Of a stretch of DNA of 27,749 bases, positions 13,200 through 19,377 are shown in pieces. The stretch is from assembly GCA_049965975.1 (NCBI GenBank), contig JBMFVN010000001.1, positions 1 through 27,749 on the forward strand, in the 5' to 3' direction. Both the position numbers and the translations under genes were made by a program. How positions within the stretch are numbered: position 1 is the stretch's first letter; every line of letters starts with the position of its first letter. The notes below the pieces were generated by a model, which was not told where the DNA came from, did not search any database, and saw only the letters and a list, made by a program, of their open reading frames with translations. Origin of the DNA: JAGDXZ01 sp049965975. GTDB lineage: Archaea; Micrarchaeota; Micrarchaeia; Micrarchaeales; CABMGC01.

Positions 13200-15194
13200 C
13201 TATTGCTTGTTTTCAGCATTAAAATTCATACGTCTTTCTTTGAACAGCCAGAAAGCAAATAAAATCAGCGCAAGAGGAATTACTATTATTACGAGCAAGC
13301 TCTGCGGGGATAAAAGTACTAAATGCACAGGCACGCCATTTTTTGCGACAAAAGATTCTGAAAACAGTGAGAAGGCGCTTCCTGAAGCATAGCCGTATGG
13401 TACATCAGCTAAATAGAGAACTCCGGAAGGCCCTGAAAAGAAGTTGGCCCTTGTGCCGTTTGCGAAGGAAAGGCTTATGCTAGCATTAACAGGCATGCCA
13501 AACAAATCTTTGGTATAGATTTCCAAAGGATAGACCGGCAAGCTGATTTCTACAAGCCTAGGGCCTGAAACTGCAAACGAGTAGGTGATATTGATCTGAG
13601 TGCCCTTGTAGAACGCCTTTGTAACAGAGTACGATCCTGCCTGCAGATATGGGGTATTGTTAACAGACTTGCCGCTTACTACGTAATTCTCTACACTTAT
13701 GTTTTTTCCGCTTGCATCTTTTGCCAACAAGCTAACGCGGTATTCCTTTGCAAAATAAGCCTGCAGCGAAATCGGCTTTTCCACCAGCATTTCAAATGAA
13801 CTTTTTGTGCTGCCGTTGCTCCACGCCACGAATGCAATGCGCTCACCGGCAGATACGCTAATATAAGGTTCTACAACGTTCACCGTGTCATTGCTGCCTT
13901 GGGCGAGCCAGCCGCTGCCAGTAACATTACCATACTGTGAAGTTATGTTGACAAAGAATTCCTTTTCATAAACGGCAGAGACATACAAAGGCTGAGTCGC
14001 TACAAAAATGCCGCTTGGCTTTGTGTTTCCATTGGTCCAGTGCTCAAACACAAACCTGGTGCTGTTGCCAGAATAAACCGCATTGTTCAATATTCCGTAT
14101 TTTACTATACTGCCATTTGAATACCAGCCTGTACCATATGTCTGAAAGCCAGCAGGAGTAGAAGTTACATTAACAAAGTATTGGATTGTATAAACTGCGG
14201 ATTCTGTTATGTTACTATACATGTTTACAACTGTGCTGTTCAGCGGACCTGTATAAGATCCGATTCCCTTACCTATCCAATAGGAGAATACGGCGCGCTC
14301 GCCGTTTGCAATATAAATCTTTTCTGGCACAGAAATTGGCACTTGAGCATATGCTGCATATTCGGCACTGCTGTTAAGGGATTTGAAAGGAGTGGATATG
14401 CGAAGCCAATAGCCCAGATGCCAAAGCTGCGTGCCGTTAGTGCTAGTAGGCAGGCCACTGCCTACTTCAAAGTAGTTCACCCTGCTGTCCACTTCCTCAA
14501 CGCCATAAGGATTAGCAACATTTGTCTTGCTGCCCGACCCATATGAGATTATGCCATAGCCGTTCTCTACTGGATAAAAGCCGTTGTACTTGTATGCTGA
14601 AAGATTTTCAAACAGCACAGGCCTCATATAGCTTGTAATCCCGCTGCTGTTGGCAAGCTCTGCGATTGCCACTGGCGGATTTGGACCTGATGAATCTGTG
14701 CCAAGATTTACAGAGCCAACCTGCTTGCCGTTAAACAAAAAGTACCATGTATCGCCTAAGGAATAGAAAGAGTAAGTGTTAAAAGTGCCATTACTGCCTG
14801 CTGAGTCATTCGGCCCGATGGCGCCCATAAACGTTGAATTTTCCCCAGGAAGGAAATATTCGTAAAACCATGTGGGCGAGCCAGCAGCAAGATAAACTCT
14901 GCCTGTGCAGCCGCTAGCAGTACAATTTGTAGGGTAATTGCCGCTCTCATTTTCAACGGTATAGCCAATTTGTATGAAGGCGCCATTTTGCAGGTTCTCG
15001 CCAACCCAAAATGCGAATGAGCCGCTTGTCGGCATTTGAGGCTCGATAGTTTCTATGCTTACAGATGCCCCGTTGTTTTGCGAAGCAGAATTGCCAGCCC
15101 TTACGCCAGATTGAAACCAATATTCTGCATTGCTTGAAGCAAAAATTATTGTCAAGGCAAGCGCGCAAAGCAAAGCTCTGCTATATCCGCTCAT
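13200..15194 (-). CDS. secreted, C-terminally anchored surface protein: jelly-roll-like domain plus InlB-like repeats
   Basis: The 664-residue product has a signal peptide (about residues 5-23, ending ASSNAEY) and a C-terminal membrane helix (about 633-651) followed by KERR, so most of it lies outside the cell. Residues 25-220 form a beta-rich domain with FWVGENL, AFIQIGY, WFYEYFLPG, YFLFNGKQVGS and VAIAELANSSG, a layout reminiscent of ConA-like or eqolisin (G1 peptidase) jelly rolls. Residues 275-485 hold about three repeats with strand, GxGW, charged strand and W-S/T-NG, like divergent InlB B-repeats of archaeal surface proteins. Many N-x-S/T sites suggest glycosylation by the AglB encoded nearby. 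Its ATG overlaps the dtdA stop by 14 bases. The exact function is unknown. Confidence 0.72.
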   Translation of the reverse strand: MSGYSRALLCALALTIIFASSNAEYWFQSGVRAGNSASQNNGASVSIETIEPQMPTSGSFAFWVGENLQNGAFIQIGYTVENESGNYPTNCTASGCTGRVYLAAGSPTWFYEYFLPGENSTFMGAIGPNDSAGSNGTFNTYSFYSLGDTWYFLFNGKQVGSVNLGTDSSGPNPPVAIAELANSSGITSYMRPVLFENLSAYKYNGFYPVENGYGIISYGSGSKTNVANPYGVEEVDSRVNYFEVGSGLPTSTNGTQLWHLGYWLRISTPFKSLNSSAEYAAYAQVPISVPEKIYIANGERAVFSYWIGKGIGSYTGPLNSTVVNMYSNITESAVYTIQYFVNVTSTPAGFQTYGTGWYSNGSIVKYGILNNAVYSGNSTRFVFEHWTNGNTKPSGIFVATQPLYVSAVYEKEFFVNITSQYGNVTGSGWLAQGSNDTVNVVEPYISVSAGERIAFVAWSNGSTKSSFEMLVEKPISLQAYFAKEYRVSLLAKDASGKNISVENYVVSGKSVNNTPYLQAGSYSVTKAFYKGTQINITYSFAVSGPRLVEISLPVYPLEIYTKDLFGMPVNASISLSFANGTRANFFSGPSGVLYLADVPYGYASGSAFSLFSESFVAKNGVPVHLVLLSPQSLLVIIVIPLALILFAFWLFKERRMNFNAENKQ

Positions 15195-15987
15195 AATCGA
15201 TACCTAGCTCATTCAACTTTTTAATTATTTCCTGCCTTTCCATAGAGTTGAATGAATGCCAATTTAGCACTGCAAGCTCAGGCTCAGGCTTGCTCCTGCT
15301 TACTGCTTGCTCTAGCATGAAAACGTTGTTTGTATCATCGTCGTTGTAATATGCGTATTTCGGAAACATATGCGAAAAGGCATAGCCCTTCTCAAGGGCA
15401 AGCTTGGTAAACGGGGAAGGATAATGGTTGCTACCTATGCCAATAACCACTTTGCTGTATTCTGTATTTGCCTGAAGGCTTGCCACAATGGCTTCTCCAA
15501 GAATTGCTGCAAGGGCCTTGTTGCATATCGTATCGTTGTTTCCGCCGAGCTCGACAAACAAAGAAGGTGTTTTGAGCAAGGGCCCATGGTGAGTAGCTTC
15601 ATAAGTCAGCGAAATTCCAGGTGCAGAGGCAAGCCTTGCATTCAATTGTTGGAGAATGCCGAGCATGCGCAACGGCGCCGCGACAGAAAGCTCGTGCGGC
15701 TTGCCCTTAAGTTTGGCTTCAGAACCCCAGTTACCTGTCGGATGCGAAGTAAAGGCGCCAACCCCCGCAGAGCTGACATGCTCGCTCAGCAAATAAGCGG
15801 CTTCGAAACCTAATGAATCGATAAACTCTGCTTCGAGCAGGTTTACTTCGCTTTTTATTATCTCTACGGCTTCAAGCTTCTCAGATACAAAGCCAGTTCC
15901 AGAGGAAGTAAATCCATAAGTTGAGGCGATATACTCTGCAATATTCTTTGAAGCGGGATCGCTTTCATTGTAAATTATGCCAATCAT
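15181..15987 (-). CDS. dtdA: D-aminoacyl-tRNA deacylase, archaeal/plant type
   Basis: From ATG 15987 the 268-residue product has the DtdA/GEK1 landmarks in order: SEHVSSAGVGAFTSHPTGNW, the AAPLRMLGILQQL helix, YEATHHGPLL, a degenerate LFVELGGNND segment, IGIGSNHYPSPFTKLAL, and FSHMFPKYAY. The enzyme hydrolyses D-amino acids mischarged onto tRNA, using zinc held by conserved histidines. Length is normal for the family. A TTG at 15996 would add three residues and is less likely. It is the first gene of a minus-strand run with the surface protein and the DJ-1-like protein; that pairing has no obvious functional logic and may be only transcriptional. Confidence 0.92.
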   Translation of the reverse strand: MIGIIYNESDPASKNIAEYIASTYGFTSSGTGFVSEKLEAVEIIKSEVNLLEAEFIDSLGFEAAYLLSEHVSSAGVGAFTSHPTGNWGSEAKLKGKPHELSVAAPLRMLGILQQLNARLASAPGISLTYEATHHGPLLKTPSLFVELGGNNDTICNKALAAILGEAIVASLQANTEYSKVVIGIGSNHYPSPFTKLALEKGYAFSHMFPKYAYYNDDDTNNVFMLEQAVSRSKPEPELAVLNWHSFNSMERQEIIKKLNELGIDYERI

Positions 15988-16036
15988 GAAAAACAATTTG
16001 AAAAAGAAACTAATTAAAGGTATTAGTCAAATTGAA

Positions 16037-16060
16037 ACAAAAAAGTTATTCAATGGCTTC
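16037..16060 (-). terminator. T-rich terminator after the GT-C gene
   Basis: Downstream of the glycosyltransferase stop, the minus strand reads AACTTTTTTGTTTC with a T6 run, typical of archaeal intrinsic termination. The same 73-base gap carries the dtdA promoter region. Confidence 0.4.
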
Positions 16061-17506
16061 TCATTTGCAGGCATAATTCTTTGGAAAATCTACCGAAAAG
16101 CCGGCAAAGTTTAGCCGAACTGAAACATTAGAAAAATTAATTGAAGACTTGTTAACTCCTAAGCTGTTGAACGCTATTATTGGATAGCGCTGTATTGTTG
16201 AGTTGTAGTAAAAAGGCGAATGCGCCCTTATGCCGATATAACGCAAGTATACCCAATCGTTTGATACGAAATTGCAGTTTTCCAAGCCGAGCGTAGCAAG
16301 CGCCGACTTTACGCTTGCATATATCGGATCCCTGTAGCCATATGATGAAAATACTGCAACATTAGACAGGTAAGCAGAGAAAATGGAACCTAAAGAAAAT
16401 ATAAAAAGAACAGCAAGAACAAGTGGAAGCAGTCTTGCCCTAAACCTTGCTACTTTGACCGAAATTCCTTGGGAAAACTCGCTTATAAGCAGGCCAAGCA
16501 GCAAGGCAAAGCCAGGATATATCAAATAAACCAACCGAGGAAGGTTGTCTACCGAACCGTTAGGCAAGGTTAAAAGCCAGCCAAAAAGACCCAGTGCAAG
16601 GAAAGCAGAAGTCTTCTTAAATATACTATTCCCAAAAGTTTGCTCGCTTTTTTTGCTTGTTGTTTGAATTGACAAGCTCTTGCGTGCAAGTCTCAATATT
16701 AACAGGCAAGCCAAAACTGCAATAGCTAAACCAAAAGTTTCGAACAAAAGCCTTAGAGATACCACAGCCCCTGCAAGAGCGCTGCCGGAATGCGAAAAAA
16801 TACCCAAAGAATATAGGTAGCTAAATGCAGGATTGCCAAAAGCAAAGAAGTTGAACACAAGCCATGGAAAAAGCGTGATTAAAAACACAGCAAAAGCCTT
16901 CTTTCTGCCATGTGGAAGCAGCAATAGAAGAGGCACAAAAACAAGCGAAGGATATTTTGCAAGGCTGGAAAGCGCAAACAGAAATCCAGACTGCCATTTA
17001 TTATCAAGCAGCAAGCCAAAACCGAATAGCGCAAGCGTCATGGAAACCAGCTCAGTGCCGTTCAGAAGAACGAAATACAGAAAAGCGAAGGGTGTGAAGA
17101 AAAGGAGCGAAAGCAGAAAGAAATTGAGCTTTATTTTCTTTGACACAAACCAGACTGAAAAGAAATTCAGCAGCAGGATAAAAGCCAAATAGAGCTGAAT
17201 GAAATTATTATTCGAAAGCACAAAAGGAATAAGGAGCAGGCCTACTAATGGGGCTCTTTCTGGTTCGAAATAAAACGCGTTTGCATTATTAATAGCAGCA
17301 AACAAATCTCCATGCAAAAGAGAAGAATAGAAAAGAGGGCTCAGCAAGGACTTCGCATAGAACACATGAGCGATAAAATCCCAGTATATGCCGCTTGCGT
17401 TGAACACGGCAAAAACTGCCAGAGAAGCAAATACAAATAGCAAAGCAGACAGCAAAATAGTCAACCAAGCAACTTGTCCAAGCTTATGTCCGAGCATACT
17501 GGTCAT
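16061..17506 (-). CDS. GT-C-type polytopic membrane glycosyltransferase (PMT/ArnT-like)
   Basis: The 481-residue product has about 11-13 hydrophobic helices. The first extracytoplasmic loop carries YWDFIAHVFYAKSLL, with Asp43 in the position of the catalytic acidic residue of GT-C enzymes, and then FEPERAPLVGLL, which resembles the PPL-type loop of PMT/ArnT enzymes. The middle helix pair SSLAKYPSLVFVPLLLLL is also family-like. The last 80 residues form a small soluble domain with several N-x-S/T sites. Enzymes of this class move sugars from polyprenyl-phosphate donors to lipids or proteins at the outer face. It lies 17 bases after the uracil-DNA glycosylase gene. Donor and acceptor cannot be inferred, but it would suit the envelope role of the aglB region. 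Confidence 0.75.
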   Translation of the reverse strand: MTSMLGHKLGQVAWLTILLSALLFVFASLAVFAVFNASGIYWDFIAHVFYAKSLLSPLFYSSLLHGDLFAAINNANAFYFEPERAPLVGLLLIPFVLSNNNFIQLYLAFILLLNFFSVWFVSKKIKLNFFLLSLLFFTPFAFLYFVLLNGTELVSMTLALFGFGLLLDNKWQSGFLFALSSLAKYPSLVFVPLLLLLPHGRKKAFAVFLITLFPWLVFNFFAFGNPAFSYLYSLGIFSHSGSALAGAVVSLRLLFETFGLAIAVLACLLILRLARKSLSIQTTSKKSEQTFGNSIFKKTSAFLALGLFGWLLTLPNGSVDNLPRLVYLIYPGFALLLGLLISEFSQGISVKVARFRARLLPLVLAVLFIFSLGSIFSAYLSNVAVFSSYGYRDPIYASVKSALATLGLENCNFVSNDWVYLRYIGIRAHSPFYYNSTIQRYPIIAFNSLGVNKSSINFSNVSVRLNFAGFSVDFPKNYACK

Positions 17507-17523
17507 ATGAATGACCTAAAAAC

Positions 17524-18042
17524 TTATTCATATATTCCCGCTTCTCTGTTGATTTTTCTCAGTTCTCTTATCCTTATAGCTGAGGGCCCTCGTATTGGAA
17601 ACCTTGCAACAAACACCTTTGAATCAAAAAGTTTTTGCTTCTGAAAGCCAAACTTGAAATCATTTGCACCAGTGAATTTTTGATAGGTTATCCTGCCAAT
17701 GAAGCACACAATTTTTGGCTTTTTTCTCTTTACGATTTGACAAAGCCGTCTTACACCTTTGCCTTCTTCGCCTTTTATCAGTTGTGACACGTCGCGAGAC
17801 GGTCTGTCAACTAAGTTAATAAATCCGAGACCGTACTTCTCAAATTTTGTGTAATAGAACCTTTTCAGTTCTTTGTCGCTTTTGAGCAGGTTTACTGGCT
17901 CTTTTATTATGCCTGCTTTAGACAAATTGTACCAAAACGTCTTGTTGTTCGAGAAAGGCACCCCTTTGGCGTATGATCCAAAGTGCGGGTTTATACCTAC
18001 AAACAGTATTTTGGCCCTATTGGGAACAAGGTACCTGATCAC
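17524..18042 (-). CDS. Mug/TDG-like uracil-DNA glycosylase
   Basis: Starting at GTG 18042 the 172-residue product places the Mug motif KILFVGINPH at residues 11-20, with Asn18 as the water-activating residue. It continues with GVPFSNNKTFWYNLSKAGII and GLGFINLVDRPSRDVSQL, closely following the bacterial Mug order (GINPG, NxFW, GITxLVxRPT). The second active-site loop reads RFPIRGPSAI, where Mug has a PNPSG core. The enzyme removes uracil or thymine from G:U or G:T mismatches. The open frame runs to 18360, but a TATA box at 18071-18080 sets transcription start near 18050, so the upstream Cys- and Ile-rich extension is not expressed. TTG 18063 is less likely. Confidence 0.82.
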   Translation of the reverse strand: MIRYLVPNRAKILFVGINPHFGSYAKGVPFSNNKTFWYNLSKAGIIKEPVNLLKSDKELKRFYYTKFEKYGLGFINLVDRPSRDVSQLIKGEEGKGVRRLCQIVKRKKPKIVCFIGRITYQKFTGANDFKFGFQKQKLFDSKVFVARFPIRGPSAIRIRELRKINREAGIYE

Positions 18043-18070
18043 TAAATCGAGTATATTGTGCAAGCAGAAT

Positions 18071-18080
18071 ATATATTTAT
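18071..18080 (-). promoter_or_regulatory. TATA box of the Mug-like glycosylase gene
   Basis: On the minus strand ATAAATATAT is centred about 33 bases upstream of GTG 18042. This predicts an 8-base or shorter leader and supports the short start. The sequence is nearly symmetrical and could also serve the plus strand. Confidence 0.5.
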
Positions 18081-18130
18081 AGCAAATTATCGCCAAAGCA
18101 CATGTTGAAATTGAAGTTTGGAGTACGAAA

Positions 18131-18144
18131 AGAGTAAATACTCT
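18131..18144. promoter_or_regulatory. perfect dyad AGAGTA-AA-TACTCT, possible operator
   Basis: Two 6-base arms with a 2-base centre form a perfect inverted repeat in the 153-base gap between the divergent glycosylase and NifX-like genes. Just after it, CATATATC at 18151-18158 could be the plus-strand TATA box, so the dyad sits where a dimeric regulator would meet TFB/TBP. Function is inferred only from position and symmetry. Confidence 0.35.
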
Positions 18145-18195
18145 ATTGTTCATATATCTTTTATCTTTATTAGATACGGTGATTGCACGCCTGAT

Positions 18196-18525
18196 ATGAT
18201 AATTGTTGCTGCGATAGATTATGATGGCCTGCTTACAGGCATTGGAAGGGCCCCAAAGGTTGCTATAGCGAAGGCAAGCAACGGAGCCATAACAAGCGTA
18301 GAGGAGAAAGAGGTAAAGTGGGGCGAGGCCCACGAAAAAGAACAAGAAGGCCTGCACCATTCTAATCTTGCAAAATTCTTCATATCAAACAAGGCAACAG
18401 ACATAGTTGCTGCAGGAGCAGGACCAGACATGCAGCACATGATAGAAAGACTGGGCATCAAGCTTCACATAGCTTCTGGCTATTACCGCGATGTTATAGC
18501 TTCGATTGCAAATGAAAACAAATAA
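18196..18525 (+). CDS. NifX/NafY-type (Fe-Mo cofactor biosynthesis fold) protein
   Basis: From ATG 18196 the 109-residue product is a single dinitrogenase iron-molybdenum cofactor biosynthesis domain. It shows an opening strand IIVAAIDYDG, the glycine loop GIGRAPKVAIAK, a central KWGEAHEKEQEG helix, and the family's RNase-H-like end (DIVAAGAGPDMQHMIERLGI, then YRDVIASI). Stand-alone archaeal members are widespread in non-fixers and probably bind or carry iron-sulfur clusters; no cysteine is present, so any metal would use His and acidic residues. GGTGATT at 18179-18185 is a good ribosome-binding site and fixes this ATG over the upstream TTG at 18118. No nitrogenase genes are nearby. Confidence 0.85.
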   Translation: MIIVAAIDYDGLLTGIGRAPKVAIAKASNGAITSVEEKEVKWGEAHEKEQEGLHHSNLAKFFISNKATDIVAAGAGPDMQHMIERLGIKLHIASGYYRDVIASIANENK

Positions 18526-18597
18526 ACCTGCAGCTCTCTCGCGAAAAGACAAAGATTAAATAGTGTTTCGTAAATATTATATTGTCAAGGGGATTGT

Positions 18598-19341
18598 GTG
18601 TTCGAATTGAAGCTCGATGATGCGAGATATTGGAGGGATTGCGTTGAAGCAATAGTCAGCCTTGTAGACGAAGGCGTGTTCACAATAAGCAAGGAAGGCA
18701 TAACGCTAAAAGCCATGGACCCTAGCGGCATAAGCATGGTTTCCTTCTTCATGCCCAGCAAGGCGTTTTCAAATTATGATGTTGAAAAGACTGCAACCAT
18801 AGGCGTAAATCTCGACAATCTCAGCAAGATAATGTCGAGAACCAGGGACAACGAGTCATTGGTTATGAAAGATTCTGACAACAAGCTTCTTTTGGAGTTT
18901 GCCGGAGGAAAGAGCAAGAGAAGGTACAAGCTGCAGCTCATAGACATAAAAAGCAAGGACGAGAAAGAGCCAAAGGTGGAGTTCGACGCCAACGTAGAAG
19001 TAGATGGCGAGCACCTCAAAAACGTGCTCAAGGATGCCAGCCTCATATCTTCTTACATAGCCTTCAAAGCAACAAAGGACCAGTTTGCGATAACCGCAAA
19101 GGGCGATTCTGGAGAGCTTGAAGAAGTGCATGATGTCGACGGCGCTGAAGTTAAAAAGGTAGAAGCCAGCAAGGATGCCAGCGCAGTGTTCAACCTCGAA
19201 TTCCTTGAAAACATGGTAAAGTCAAGCCCCGTTGGCAATTCTGTGCAGCTTTCACTCAAGACAAACCAGCCTCTAAAGCTTGGCTATAGCATAGGAGACG
19301 CTACAATCGTGTATTACCTTGCGCCTTACGTTGAAGAGTAG
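18598..19341 (+). CDS. pcn: DNA polymerase sliding clamp (PCNA)
   Basis: The 247-residue product has both clamp domains. It opens FELKLDDARYWRDCVEAIVSLVDEG in PCNA style, includes GITLKAMDPSGISMVSF, the basic inner-face segment, the interdomain connector around DIKSKDEKEPKVEF, and ends with LGYSIGDATIVYYLAPYVEE. It forms a trimeric ring that tethers polymerase, Fen1, ligase and other partners. It is of normal length with no insertions. The start is GTG 18598, with AAGGGGAT immediately upstream. It is transcribed alone and its T-rich terminator overlaps the end of the convergent phosphoesterase gene. MCM lies 4.2 kb away on the same strand. Confidence 0.95.
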   Translation: MFELKLDDARYWRDCVEAIVSLVDEGVFTISKEGITLKAMDPSGISMVSFFMPSKAFSNYDVEKTATIGVNLDNLSKIMSRTRDNESLVMKDSDNKLLLEFAGGKSKRRYKLQLIDIKSKDEKEPKVEFDANVEVDGEHLKNVLKDASLISSYIAFKATKDQFAITAKGDSGELEEVHDVDGAEVKKVEASKDASAVFNLEFLENMVKSSPVGNSVQLSLKTNQPLKLGYSIGDATIVYYLAPYVEE

Positions 19342-19344
19342 CCT

Positions 19345-19377
19345 GTTTAATTTATTTTTATCTGCTTTTGTTTTTAG
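19345..19377 (+). terminator. T-rich terminator of PCNA gene overlapping the convergent gene's end
   Basis: GTTTAATTTATTTTTATC and CTTTTGTTTTTAG follow the PCNA stop within 35 bases, forming archaeal-type T-tracts. They overlap the last codons of the minus-strand phosphoesterase gene, whose Lys-rich C-terminus (TTTKNKSR) they encode in antisense. Confidence 0.5.

Noticed and set aside
13900..14500. Repeated motifs in the surface-protein gene considered as DNA tandem repeats
   Set aside because: Similarity is at protein level only; the bases differ too much for a recent DNA repeat.
18043..18360. 106-residue N-terminal extension of the Mug-like gene
   Set aside because: It lies upstream of the TATA box that fits GTG 18042, overlaps the NifX-like gene in antisense, and has no similarity to glycosylases.
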